From Sporosarcina cyprini (GTDB lineage Bacteria > Bacillota > Bacilli > Bacillales_A > Planococcaceae), in the NCBI RefSeq assembly GCF_022048975.1, contig NZ_JAKMHX010000010.1, positions 1 through 64,000 on the forward strand: a stretch of DNA of 64,000 bases, written 5' to 3'. Below, in pieces: positions 8,408 through 16,475 of this stretch. The position numbers and the translations under genes were made by a program. Position 1 is the first letter of the stretch. Each line of letters begins with the position of its first letter. The notes under the pieces are model-generated. The model did not search any database. It was given only the letters and a program-made list of their open reading frames with translations, and was not told the origin of the DNA.

Positions 8408-9271
8408 ATGAAAGAGCGAGTCTTTTGGATCTTCCTCGGCATCATCGGGATAAGTTGGATTGCAAATTATTTATATGCTGATGCCAAGCGGCTGAAGGAG
8501 CCTGTTTTCCTCGATCATTTTGTTGAAATGACCATGAACGACGAAAATTATTTAACGTTCTATTATCTGACCAATAAAGATGATTTGGCCCAAGTGAATT
8601 ATGTGCATATAAACAAGGTGATGGGATATGTGGAGAGAGATATGGGTTTTTCCCCGGGAGTCCCAACTGATATCCAGTCATTCCGCCATTACGTATTGCG
8701 TAAGATAACTGTGCTGGTGAATGAAGCAGCACTTGAATACCATGCAGGCGACGGGGATTTCAAATTCAACGAGATGGAAGTCTTTTTTTCGGATTACAGA
8801 GATGTGAAAGCGGATATCGGGGAAGTCATTCTACAGCAGCCGTCCTCTTCGGAAAGCGACGATCCATTACATCCTGTTTCTTGGGGTGGAAGCACTGAAG
8901 GAGATAGCTTTACCGGCTTTAATGTGTATGAACCGTTGCAAGTTGAAGCGATTGCGCTGGCGATTCCTCAGTTGAATGACCGGCTCACTTTCAAATTGTC
9001 CGGCGGGAATCCTGCCCGGCAGACAAAGGACGGTAAAGGGCTGCCGCTTAAGGAACTTCAATTTCCGATCCGGCTGCAACGAGGCCAGCAGTTCAACGTC
9101 ACTACCTATTTCGGCGACTTTTCGGACTACTTGGAAAGCAGCTATACTGTGTCTGGAAGAACCGATAGCGGAGAAACCTTTCAAAGTACTGGAACTTTAT
9201 CGAGTCAACCCTATTTGAAGCAGGAGGATGTACAGGAAATCATCAAGAGGAAAAGGAGAGATGGACAATGA
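8408..9271 (+). CDS. Membrane-anchored protein of unknown function
   Basis: About 287 residues: a short N-terminal membrane anchor (VFWIFLGIIGISWIANYLYA), then a long extracytoplasmic region with no recognised domain. The part around GFNVYEPLQVEAIALAIPQL and the C-terminal TVSGRTDSGETFQSTG look beta-rich. ATG 8408 has AAAGGAT 7-8 nt upstream; the GTG at 8402 is too close. It overlaps the next gene by 4 nt (ATGA), so the two are translationally coupled and form an operon with the CPBP protease gene. Confidence 0.75.
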   Translation: MKERVFWIFLGIIGISWIANYLYADAKRLKEPVFLDHFVEMTMNDENYLTFYYLTNKDDLAQVNYVHINKVMGYVERDMGFSPGVPTDIQSFRHYVLRKITVLVNEAALEYHAGDGDFKFNEMEVFFSDYRDVKADIGEVILQQPSSSESDDPLHPVSWGGSTEGDSFTGFNVYEPLQVEAIALAIPQLNDRLTFKLSGGNPARQTKDGKGLPLKELQFPIRLQRGQQFNVTTYFGDFSDYLESSYTVSGRTDSGETFQSTGTLSSQPYLKQEDVQEIIKRKRRDGQ

Positions 9272-9819
9272 GCCAGGCCGTCAAATGGATTTTCATCGGT
9301 TATTTCTTCGTCTGGTTCCGTATCGATATCGCCATCGATTGGCTGCCCGACCCTGTTGGCTATTTCCTGATCTACCTCGGGGCATCGAAGCTAAGTACCG
9401 AGTATTCCGTTTCTCCAAAAGCAAGCAGGTTCGCTGCAGCTGGTGTTATCCTATCGCTTCCCTCCGTCTTCATTAGCTATCTGCCGTCTGGCGTTTTGAC
9501 GGGCAATTATTATATTTTGCTGCTTCTCGTCAAATTAGTGGTCGCCTTCTATTTGTTCAGCCTATTGAAAGTGATTACGGCCAAGTTCAACCAAAGCGAA
9601 TGGACCCGCCGGACTGAGTTGCGGAGCCGATACTATGTTTTCATTCACCTCGCGGCCCTTTTCATCATGACGCTAACGCCTAACTTGCTCAGCAATGAAG
9701 TGGCTTGGCTAACGGGAACAACCAGTCTTGCGTTGTTAGTGATGGATCTCAGCTTCCTTCTCCTGCTGAATCAAATCCGGAATTTGAAGCCAATGCCGAC
9801 GACGGATATCACCGTATAA
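9268..9819 (+). CDS. Integral membrane protein of unknown function
   Basis: A 183-residue protein with about five hydrophobic segments, including AVKWIFIGYFFVWFRIDIAI at the start and SLALLVMDLSFLLLLNQI at the end. It overlaps the upstream anchored protein by 4 nt and is followed 13 nt later by the CPBP protease, so the three probably function together. No family is recognised. Confidence 0.78.
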   Translation: MSQAVKWIFIGYFFVWFRIDIAIDWLPDPVGYFLIYLGASKLSTEYSVSPKASRFAAAGVILSLPSVFISYLPSGVLTGNYYILLLLVKLVVAFYLFSLLKVITAKFNQSEWTRRTELRSRYYVFIHLAALFIMTLTPNLLSNEVAWLTGTTSLALLVMDLSFLLLLNQIRNLKPMPTTDITV

Positions 9820-9832
9820 AGGAGGATGTATT

Positions 9833-10720
9833 TTGTTTAAGAATGACAAGGGGCAAGTTCGCGCCGGGTGGCTTATTGTACCCGCATTTATTGCCATGGT
9901 AGTGGCACAACAAGTTTTCGCCCTGCCAGGACTGTTCTTGCTATTAACTAGTGAGATGCCCCAATTTGGAAGTTCATATGAAGTAAATGTAATGGAGATG
10001 CTCGACAGCCATCCATGGTTTTTCCTAGCGATGCAGGGTGGCGGTGTTCTAGGGAGTATCTTGATCACCTACATTTTTTGGCGTTTTATTAATAAAGGCA
10101 CGTTACGAACACTAGGTTTCAAGTTTTCGATCGCCGATTTTCTCTATGGCCTTTTTCTCGGGGCGATTTCGATCAGTATTATTTTCATTCTCTTACTGTC
10201 AACTGGCAACGTCACCTTGTTGAATTCATTTGGAAGCCCGGAATTTTCAACCTATACGATAGCGTTTCTCCTACTTTTCATTCTCGTCGGCTTGTCCGAA
10301 GAAATGTTTTTCCGCGGTTATGTCATGTCTACGATGGCCACCCGAAATAACCCTAAGTGGGCCATTTACGTTGTTTCTGCTGTCATCTTCAGCATTGCAC
10401 ACGGCATGAACCCAAATGTCAGTCTGCTCGGACTGCTCAATATTCTGTTGGTCGGCTTGCTTTTCGCCTACATGTTCGACGTGACGAAAAGTTTGTGGCT
10501 GCCGATCGGCTATCATATGACATGGAACTATTTTCAAGGAAATGTCTTTGGGTTTGCGGTGAGCGGTACAACCCCGCACGGTCTCTATAATGTGTCCGTG
10601 GCTACCGGAAATGACTGGTTGACCGGCGGTGCATTTGGACTGGAGGGCGGATTGCTTGCGACATTGCTGATCATCCTCGGCTTTTTCGCCACACGCCTTT
10701 ACGTCCAATGGAAAAATTAA
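9833..10720 (+). CDS. CPBP (Abi) family intramembrane metalloprotease
   Basis: A 295-residue polytopic membrane protein with the three CPBP motifs: SEEMFFRG (paired glutamates and arginine), VIFSIAHG (first histidine) and GYHMTWNYF (second histidine). Family members are Rce1-like intramembrane proteases, in Gram-positives often linked to bacteriocin self-protection or envelope regulation. The start is TTG at 9833 after AAAGGAGGATG. It is the last gene of the 8408-10720 operon and ends just before a shared terminator. Substrate unknown; the two preceding membrane proteins are candidates for partners. Confidence 0.9.
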   Translation: MFKNDKGQVRAGWLIVPAFIAMVVAQQVFALPGLFLLLTSEMPQFGSSYEVNVMEMLDSHPWFFLAMQGGGVLGSILITYIFWRFINKGTLRTLGFKFSIADFLYGLFLGAISISIIFILLLSTGNVTLLNSFGSPEFSTYTIAFLLLFILVGLSEEMFFRGYVMSTMATRNNPKWAIYVVSAVIFSIAHGMNPNVSLLGLLNILLVGLLFAYMFDVTKSLWLPIGYHMTWNYFQGNVFGFAVSGTTPHGLYNVSVATGNDWLTGGAFGLEGGLLATLLIILGFFATRLYVQWKN

Positions 10721-10724
10721 AAAC

Positions 10725-10756
10725 GGCGCAGCTTTTCACAGCTGCGCCTTTCTTAT
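10725..10756. terminator. Bidirectional terminator between convergent genes
   Basis: A GGCGCAGC/GCTGCGCC perfect stem with an 8-nt loop follows the CPBP gene; T-rich tracts lie on both sides, so it can serve the convergent DMT gene too. Confidence 0.85.
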
Positions 10757-11640
10757 GTCATACTTTCTACAACCTTCTCTTTACTCCTGCCACTGACCGT
10801 CAAGACAAGAATGCCTCCGACCAACAAAACAATCCCGCCCCACGAAATGATATCCAGTCGTTCGCCCACGACTACCACACTCAAAATAGCAGCAGTCAGC
10901 GGTTCTCCTAAAGAAAGCGTAACGGCAGACGATGAAGGGATGTGGCGTAATCCGGCAGAAAATAAAATATACGCTATACTCGTTGTCGCCAGTCCTAAAT
11001 AGAGAACCGTTGAAATGCCTGATGCCGTTAGCAGCCCTTCCGTTTCAAACAGAAATAAAAACGGCATAAGCATGACCGCGCTCACCGAGAAAATGACAGC
11101 CACCGAAGGAACCGCGTCCGCTCGCTCCAACACGCTTTTATTAAATAAGGTGTAGAAAGCAAAAAGCAATCCGGCGCATAGAGACAGCGAAACACCAATC
11201 GGATTGACGACCACTCCTTCTTTATTTGAAAATAAAAGGACGCAACCGACAATCGCCAGAGACGTGGCCGTCAGCCAGACCTTCGTCGGACGCCGCTTCA
11301 GAAAAAGCCATTCGACAATTCCCGAAAACATCGGCGCACTACCGATCGCAACCACCGTTCCGATGGCGATGCCCGTCAACCGGATGGACGTAAAAAAGCA
11401 ATATTGGAAAATGGCCATGGCGAGTGCAGCGAGCAATGTCGCCTTCCAAGGCCATGTACGGAAATTGATTTTCCCCATAACAACCATGACAATAAGCAAT
11501 GAAAAACCGCCGACCGCAAGCCGCGAAGCACCCACCGCCAATGGATGGACCGTCTGGGGCATGAAGGTCTGCGCTGTGCCGGTCGTGCCCCATAACATAG
11601 CACCCAGCAAAACGATGATAAATGCGATCCGTTGTGACAT
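10753..11640 (-). CDS. EamA/DMT-family metabolite exporter
   Basis: A 295-residue transporter with ten hydrophobic segments arranged as two EamA repeats (about 8-140 and 150-285). The conserved ends FSLLIVMVVMGK and SLGEPLTAAILSVVVVGERL with G-rich helices are typical of the RhaT/YdcZ-type drug/metabolite exporters. Substrate unknown. ATG at 11640 is chosen because GGGAGGG stands 6 nt upstream; the frame extends to 11697 without a site. It is a single-gene unit converging on the CPBP operon. Confidence 0.9.
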   Translation of the reverse strand: MSQRIAFIIVLLGAMLWGTTGTAQTFMPQTVHPLAVGASRLAVGGFSLLIVMVVMGKINFRTWPWKATLLAALAMAIFQYCFFTSIRLTGIAIGTVVAIGSAPMFSGIVEWLFLKRRPTKVWLTATSLAIVGCVLLFSNKEGVVVNPIGVSLSLCAGLLFAFYTLFNKSVLERADAVPSVAVIFSVSAVMLMPFLFLFETEGLLTASGISTVLYLGLATTSIAYILFSAGLRHIPSSSAVTLSLGEPLTAAILSVVVVGERLDIISWGGIVLLVGGILVLTVSGRSKEKVVESMT

Positions 11641-11718
11641 CCCGAACCCTCCCTCTCTATTGAATATATCACGAGGGAAGGAATTGGTATAGAACACAAA
11701 ACAGAATCGCCAGAAAAA

Positions 11719-12126
11719 TCACTCGCCCGCTTCTGCCACTTGCTTCAACTTCTGGACAAGGCCCGTCCAGCCCCCATCCATTCTCGGCTGCACGACGTCA
11801 TGCGGCTCGCCAAACTCCGTCGCCATGCCTTCCTGCCAACCGCCGTGAATGAAAGTCAGGTGGGTTTGCCCTCCCCGCTCCTCCAATTCAAATGAAAGAT
11901 GCCAATCCTTTCCCCAATCAAAAGCAAACGCAGAAGGCGCCTGCACACGAGTCACACGGCAAACCGAAGTACCCCACGGTCCAGCCTGCAGCTCAAACGG
12001 CTCACCCTCCACCGGTTTCATATCATTCGGCATGAACCAAGCAGCCAGCCCCTCCGCTGTTCCGACAAACTTCCATACCTTCTCAATCGGCGCCTCAATG
12101 ACAACCTCTTTTCGAATATCATTCAT
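11719..12126 (-). CDS. SRPBCC (AHSA1-like) domain protein
   Basis: A 135-residue single-domain protein of the AHSA1/START-like fold, which binds hydrophobic ligands or Hsp90-like partners in other members. Diagnostic stretches are VVIEAPIEKVWKFVGTAEGLAAWF at the N-terminus, LSFELEERGGQTHLTFIHGGW in the middle and a final helix DGGWTGLVQKLKQV. ATG at 12126 follows AGGAAGGAG. Monocistronic. The biological role cannot be read from sequence. Confidence 0.85.
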   Translation of the reverse strand: MNDIRKEVVIEAPIEKVWKFVGTAEGLAAWFMPNDMKPVEGEPFELQAGPWGTSVCRVTRVQAPSAFAFDWGKDWHLSFELEERGGQTHLTFIHGGWQEGMATEFGEPHDVVQPRMDGGWTGLVQKLKQVAEAGE

Positions 12127-12427
12127 TATTTTGCATCTCCTTCCTATTGCTATCATTACCCAACAGTGCGGGGTTTCTTCAAGTGATTTTCACCCCAACA
12201 ACCCGCTAAAACTACTTGGTAAGTATACAACATTGTACAGTTAAAGAATTGAATATACTCATGGGCAGATCGCTAATTATTCCGGGTGAACGCCAATAAA
12301 TCAAAACGAACGCCAATAACTCCGGGTGAACGCCAGAATGCCGATGCTGTCTGTCAGAAAAGTTGGAAGCCTATTACATATTTACGGACGAATTCTACTA
12401 TGTTAGACTGGAAGATAGGCTTTTTGC
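12127..12427. other. Intergenic region with repeat units and queT promoter area
   Basis: Between the AHSA1 gene and the preQ1 leader there is no open frame with coding character. It holds the divergent upstream regions of both genes and three 20-bp repeat units (12281-12340). Confidence 0.7.
12281..12340. repeat. Three 20-bp GAACGCCA units
   Basis: GAACGCC begins at 12288, 12308 and 12328, exactly 20 bp apart. The alternating flanks TCCGGGT and TCAAAAC and the endings AATAAA and AATAAC match the two unit types of the array at 1-240, so this is a minimal copy of the same element. Confidence 0.85.
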
Positions 12428-12466
12428 CTCGTGGTTCGTAACCATCCCACGCAAAAAAACTAAGGA
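12428..12466 (+). promoter_or_regulatory. preQ1-I riboswitch
   Basis: The stem CGTGG...CCACG, the internal TTCGTAACCAT loop and the 3 prime A-rich tail CAAAAAAACTAAGG match the class I preQ1 aptamer. The tail pairs back into the loop as a pseudoknot and abuts the AAGGAG of the queT gene, so ligand binding should hide the ribosome-binding site and block translation. Confidence 0.9.
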
Positions 12467-12475
12467 GAAATGAAT

Positions 12476-12961
12476 ATGAAAGTCAAAACTATGGCAACGA
12501 GCGGGATTATCGCTGCGTTGTATGTGGCTGTGACGTTTTTGATTGCCCCGTTCGGCTTCACAAATATCCAGTTCCGCTTGTCTGAGATGTTTAATCATCT
12601 TGTTATTTTCAACAAAAAGTACATGATCGGGGTTGTGCTTGGGGTTTTTGTCTCCAACTTACTCTTCTCCGAACTGGGTCCGATTGATTTAGTGTTCGGC
12701 GTCGGGCAATCGATTCTTGCCTTATCAATCACCATTTTCTCGGCTAAATTCATTCGAGGATTATACAAGCGGATGTTGTTCAATACCCTTGTATTTACCT
12801 TCACCATGTTCCTCATTGCATGGGAATTGAATATCGTCCTCGGCCTGCCTTTCCTCATCACGTGGGGGTTTGTCGCTGTTGGCGAGTTCGTTGTCATGCT
12901 GGTAGGTATACCTGTCATGGACGCTTTGAATAAGCGATTGAAATTGGACCGGCTTATTTAA
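12476..12961 (+). CDS. queT: QueT-family queuosine precursor transporter
   Basis: A 161-residue membrane protein with five to six hydrophobic segments, the S-component type of an ECF importer. It contains the family stretch TNIQFRLSEMFNHLVIFNKK near the N-terminus and ends IPVMDALNKRLKLDRLI. It is expected to bring preQ1 or a related precursor into the cell with the shared EcfAAT module encoded elsewhere. The preQ1-I riboswitch directly upstream supports the substrate assignment. ATG 12476 has AAGGAG 7 nt upstream; ATG 12470 is too close. A terminator follows at 12980. Confidence 0.92.
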   Translation: MKVKTMATSGIIAALYVAVTFLIAPFGFTNIQFRLSEMFNHLVIFNKKYMIGVVLGVFVSNLLFSELGPIDLVFGVGQSILALSITIFSAKFIRGLYKRMLFNTLVFTFTMFLIAWELNIVLGLPFLITWGFVAVGEFVVMLVGIPVMDALNKRLKLDRLI

Positions 12962-12979
12962 TATAAGATCCCTTTTAGG

Positions 12980-13018
12980 GAGCGCCTCATCTTCGAACGG
13001 GATGAGGCGCTCTTTTGT
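12980..13018 (+). terminator. Rho-independent terminator of queT
   Basis: A 12-bp GAGCGCCTCATC/GATGAGGCGCTC stem is followed by TTTTGTATT. Confidence 0.88.
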
Positions 13019-13269
13019 ATTCTGAAAAATGTAAGTATTTTACTATTGTTACTGGAGGGGACTTGTTCGTAACCACTGTAAAGCTGATAAATAATCATCT
13101 CTTTTCTCCCGCTGTCTTGCCTACATAAAAGCATGTATTTTATTCCACCACACTTTTCGCTAATCATGTTCCATTCATTCAAAGCACGTTTTTGGTACAA
13201 TAATAGTCTAGCTTCCTCCTCTAGCAGTGAGGATGATCTCCATAGCTACACTTCGAAGGAGCAGTCCTT

Positions 13270-13500
13270 ATGTATATGACAATTGAACAAACTGCCGATT
13301 ATATCGGCATGCCGGTGGAGCAAGTGCGGCAATATGTCCTAACCGGAAGAATTCGGGCCGTCCATGACGGAGAACAGTTTTTGGTGAATCAAGATCAATT
13401 CTCGCTCTATTTTTCTCAACTGGAAACAGCAAAACGGCTAATTGAGGACTATTGGAATGAACCCCTTCCGCCTGATCGAGATATTAAAGATGAAGACTAA
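13270..13500 (+). CDS. Excisionase-type helix-turn-helix protein
   Basis: A 76-residue protein whose first 50 residues form a MerR/excisionase-like winged helix: MTIEQTADYIGMPVEQVRQYVLTGRIRAVHDGEQFLVNQD. The acidic tail NEPLPPDRDIKDED may mediate oligomerisation. GAAGGAG precedes the ATG by 8 nt. Members of this family act as DNA-binding switches, but the neighbouring genes give no phage or plasmid context, so a chromosomal regulator is more likely. A weak hairpin follows at about 13590. Confidence 0.8.
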   Translation: MYMTIEQTADYIGMPVEQVRQYVLTGRIRAVHDGEQFLVNQDQFSLYFSQLETAKRLIEDYWNEPLPPDRDIKDED

Positions 13501-13587
13501 AGGGTAATAGGTAGATGGACTCAATTTATTTATTTCGCACTACTTAATTTCAGCAAAACGAACTTAACGAAATACGTTCCTCAAGCC

Positions 13588-13616
13588 AGAAGGCGGTTGC
13601 CTTTTGCTCGTTTTAT
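13588..13616 (+). terminator. Weak candidate terminator
   Basis: AGAAGGC/GCCTTTT stem followed by TGCTCGTTTT, about 90 nt after the excisionase-like gene. The T-tract is interrupted, so the call is tentative. Confidence 0.35.
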
Positions 13617-13734
13617 AAAAAAATAAAATTTAATTTCTTCTAATTTCATCCACCTGCTCCTCTTTTGCATTCCTCCTCTAGGGTTGGTATATTTGATAGT
13701 CGTTGTAAAAATACCAAACTTCATAGGGGGCAAC

Positions 13735-15237
13735 ATGAAAAAAATATCAAACGTCTTTTATATAACGATCGGATTGATCGTCTTAGCTGTCGGATACGGC
13801 GTTTTCGCTTCCGATAGCTTCGAAACCGTCACTACTAACATCAAGAGCTTTGTCTCTTCATCATTTGGCTGGTATTACATGATGCTGCTGTCTGTACTGC
13901 TCGTCCTCAGCATCTTCTTCATCTTCAGTCCATTTGGCAAAATTAGATTGGGTAAGGATGAAGATCGGCCGCAGTTTTCAACCATCACCTGGATTGCCAT
14001 GCTGTTCTCCGCAGGAATGGGAATCGGATTGGTTTTCTATGGGGCTGCTGAGCCACTGTCACATTACGCTATTAGCCCGGCGACCGCTGAACCAAACACG
14101 GATGCCGCTTTTAAGGAATCGTTGCGTCAATCGTTCTTCCATTGGGGTCTCCATGTATGGGCGATGTACGGAGTTGTCGCGCTGTCGTTAGCCTTCTTCC
14201 AGTTCCGTAAAAACGAACCGGGATTAATTTCAGCAACATTGAAGCCGATTTTCGGCAAGAAGATGGAAGGCCCTTGGGGAATTCTCGTCGATGTCCTCGC
14301 CGTCTTCGCAACCGCATTTGGGGTAGCCACCTCGCTCGGCTTCGGCGCTGTTCAAATTAATGCAGGGCTAAACTATCTATTCGGCGTAACCATCGGCATT
14401 GAAGTGCAATTTATCATCATTGCCATTGTCACCGTCCTTTTCATCATGTCGGCTTGGACCGGACTCAGCAAAGGGATTAAATATCTTTCGAACACCAACC
14501 TGGTCTTGGCACTGGCACTTTTAGCATTCGTCGTCATACTGGGGCCGACACTGCTCATCTTAAATATGTTCACCGATTCAATCGGCGGCTATTTGGCGAA
14601 TTTAGTGCAAATGAGCTTCCGGACCGCACCGCTTAACGCAGAAAATAGGGAGTGGCTGGATGGCTGGACAATCTTCTACTGGGCTTGGTGGATTTCCTGG
14701 GCACCATTCGTCAGCATGTTTATCGCGCGTGTTTCCAAAGGAAGAACCATCCGGGAATTTATGGTCGGCGTACTATTGGCGCCAACACTCTTAAGCGCCT
14801 TTTGGTTCTCGGCGTTCGGCACGACTGCAATCAATATCCAGCGGGAAGGTGTAGCCGATTTGGCAAAGGAATCAACGGAACTCGTCATCTTTGAAATGTT
14901 CCACAACATGCCTTGGTCCTTCGTCATCTCCATCATCGCCGTATTGCTGATCGCATCCTTCTTCATTACATCTGCCGATTCGGCTACGTTTGTTCTTGGG
15001 ATGCAATCAACATACGGTTCCCTGACACCGCCAAATAACATTAAAATCATATGGGGCGTCATCCAATCGGCCATCGCGCTCATCTTGCTGTCCGTCAATG
15101 GCCTGACTGCCCTGCAAAACACGATAATTATCGCGGCATTGCCGTTCTCCTTTATCATGCTCCTGATGATCATCTCGTTGATTAAGGCGCTGAATAAAGA
15201 ATTGAAGAGCATGCAGCGGAAGAAGAATAGTCGATAA
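13735..15237 (+). CDS. BCCT-family osmoprotectant transporter (OpuD-like)
   Basis: A 500-residue secondary transporter with twelve membrane segments that imports glycine betaine, choline or carnitine, normally with sodium. The signature parts are the glycine-rich helix SAGMGIGLVFYGAAEPLSHY near residue 90 and the tryptophan-rich helix FYWAWWISWAPFVSMFIARV near 315, followed by SKGRTIREFMVG. The start at ATG 13735 (MKKISNVFYI) has AGGGGGC a few nt upstream; the frame extends to 13684 without a site. Monocistronic, with a strong terminator. Osmotic induction is likely from family knowledge but no control site is identified. Confidence 0.93.
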   Translation: MKKISNVFYITIGLIVLAVGYGVFASDSFETVTTNIKSFVSSSFGWYYMMLLSVLLVLSIFFIFSPFGKIRLGKDEDRPQFSTITWIAMLFSAGMGIGLVFYGAAEPLSHYAISPATAEPNTDAAFKESLRQSFFHWGLHVWAMYGVVALSLAFFQFRKNEPGLISATLKPIFGKKMEGPWGILVDVLAVFATAFGVATSLGFGAVQINAGLNYLFGVTIGIEVQFIIIAIVTVLFIMSAWTGLSKGIKYLSNTNLVLALALLAFVVILGPTLLILNMFTDSIGGYLANLVQMSFRTAPLNAENREWLDGWTIFYWAWWISWAPFVSMFIARVSKGRTIREFMVGVLLAPTLLSAFWFSAFGTTAINIQREGVADLAKESTELVIFEMFHNMPWSFVISIIAVLLIASFFITSADSATFVLGMQSTYGSLTPPNNIKIIWGVIQSAIALILLSVNGLTALQNTIIIAALPFSFIMLLMIISLIKALNKELKSMQRKKNSR

Positions 15238-15244
15238 ATAATCA

Positions 15245-15288
15245 AAAAAGCAGTATTCCCTCTAATCATGGGATACTGCTTTTTATTA
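15245..15288. terminator. Bidirectional terminator
   Basis: AAAAGCAGTATTCCC pairs with GGGATACTGCTTTT, with T-runs on both sides. It serves the BCCT gene and the convergent deoxyribosyltransferase-like gene. Confidence 0.85.
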
Positions 15289-15690
15289 TTAGGTGGAGAC
15301 TACTGTTTCCGCCTCATAGATTGCGTCAATTAATTCCTCAATGGTTCCCGTACATTTTTCAACTCCCGGCAGATGATAAAAAGTACTGGTCGTTTCAAAG
15401 TGATCCACTTCGCCGTTGGGTGAATGAAGATAAATCGTTTTATTCTGACCTAATGCAATTCCAAACTCAATATGACTCCCTTTTCCGGCAGGCAATAAGA
15501 CAACGATGAAATCAGCTTCCATGATGGCATCTTTCTCTTTTTGGCCGATCTCTCGTAACTGATCAATCGTTGCACCCCTTTCATTTTGCGTCCAATCATA
15601 GGTATGGTGGAATCCCAAATTTTTGAGCCTTCCGCTCACAATTCGAACCGTTTCGATATTCGAGAAGCTGGATGCAATATAGAAATTCAT
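15289..15690 (-). CDS. Nucleoside 2-deoxyribosyltransferase-like protein
   Basis: A 133-residue protein of the deoxyribosyltransferase/TIR-like Rossmann fold. The N-terminus NFYIASSFSN, the acidic motif EADFIVVLLPAGKGSHIEFG and IALGQNKTIYL match the small Nuc_deoxyrib_tr group, which cleaves or exchanges the base of nucleosides; distant relatives in defence systems hydrolyse NAD. ATG 15690 is chosen because AAAGGACG precedes it; the upstream frame extension enters a repeat. Monocistronic. The enzyme activity is inferred from fold only. Confidence 0.78.
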   Translation of the reverse strand: MNFYIASSFSNIETVRIVSGRLKNLGFHHTYDWTQNERGATIDQLREIGQKEKDAIMEADFIVVLLPAGKGSHIEFGIALGQNKTIYLHSPNGEVDHFETTSTFYHLPGVEKCTGTIEELIDAIYEAETVVST

Positions 15691-15711
15691 TTTTTCACGT
15701 CCTTTTAAAAA

Positions 15712-15845
15712 GCGCAACAGGTTAATCAGCAGATGTTTCAACAGTGAAATAGCCATATAAAAACAAGTAAAAGCTCAGAAATCTGAGCGCTTTTTAGTGT
15801 AATATTCTACAATCCTTATTGAACTAAAGCACCTGTTCGTTGAAC
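15712..15845. repeat. Interspersed intergenic repeat, copy 1
   Basis: This stretch is about 85 percent identical by eye over about 110 bp to 20481-20605. Shared blocks are CAACAGTGAAATAGCC, AAACAAGTAA, CTCAGAAATnTGAGCGCTTTTT (a small terminator-like hairpin), TAATATTCTACAATCC and ATTGAACTAAAGCAC. Both copies lie just outside coding regions. Confidence 0.75.
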
Positions 15846-15856
15846 CAAAATAATTA

Positions 15857-16147
15857 TTAAAAATAAATACTTGTGAGAAATACACAAACAATAATTGAAA
15901 TTGGAATAGATATTCCTAATACTAATGTTTTCTTACCATTGGATATTTCTTTAAATCTCAAGTAAGTATCAATAATAAGTAGTCCACTTACTAATTTAAT
16001 TATGTTTATCAAAACCATTCTTGAAATATCCATACTATCTAAGGTATTGAACGGCTTTTGAAAATTTTCACTAGAATAAATACTAGTCATCAAGAATATG
16101 GCTACCATCATAAAGAAATACATAAAAATTTTCATATAGGTTTTCAT
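15857..16147 (-). CDS. Small membrane protein of unknown function
   Basis: A 96-residue hydrophobic protein with three membrane segments (IFMYFFMMVAIFLMTSIY, VLINIIKLVSGLLIIDTYL, LVLGISIPISIIVCVFLTSI). ATG 16147 lies 5 nt after GGGAG. Base composition is AT-richer than the neighbours, which suggests a recent arrival. No family recognised. Confidence 0.65.
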   Translation of the reverse strand: MKTYMKIFMYFFMMVAIFLMTSIYSSENFQKPFNTLDSMDISRMVLINIIKLVSGLLIIDTYLRFKEISNGKKTLVLGISIPISIIVCVFLTSIYF

Positions 16148-16475
16148 ACATTCTCCCACTCTTAATAAAAATTAGAAATAACACATCCGTCATCCCACTT
16201 TAATTGTTTTTACATCGAATACGCTATATGAAAATATCTCCATTTCCATATTAGCAAATACCCTGAATTTAAGTACCCTTGTTAATCCCTGCGCTAATTG
16301 CATTTCCAGTTCGTCTAAATAAATCATCTAAACGTTGATGTACCAACAAAAACGGGGACACAATTCATATACGAATTGTGTCCCCAAATGTTATGTTCTT
16401 TCTTTTTTCTCCTCATCAACCGAACCCGTGAGGAAATAAAGCAATTCTTTTTTATTACTATTTATTAAACTGTTT
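16148..16475. other. Intergenic region with a possible gene remnant and a terminator
   Basis: No intact gene. On the minus strand around 16263-16346 a 27-codon open stretch reads VHQRLDDLFRRTGNAISAG before a stop, which has protein-like composition but no start, and may be debris of a lost gene. A terminator for hom lies at 16345-16386. Confidence 0.4.
16345..16386 (-). terminator. Rho-independent terminator of hom
   Basis: A 13-bp GGGGACACAATTC/GAATTGTGTCCCC stem is followed on the minus strand by GTTTTTG. Confidence 0.75.

Noticed and set aside
10271-10708. 145-codon minus-strand ORF
   Set aside because: Antisense of the CPBP protease gene with all three motifs on the plus strand.
12958-13200. 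80-codon minus-strand ORF
   Set aside because: Overlaps the queT terminator and shows no ribosome-binding site or protein-like features.
14676-15269. 197-codon minus-strand ORF
   Set aside because: Antisense of the BCCT transporter gene; composition reflects the other strand.
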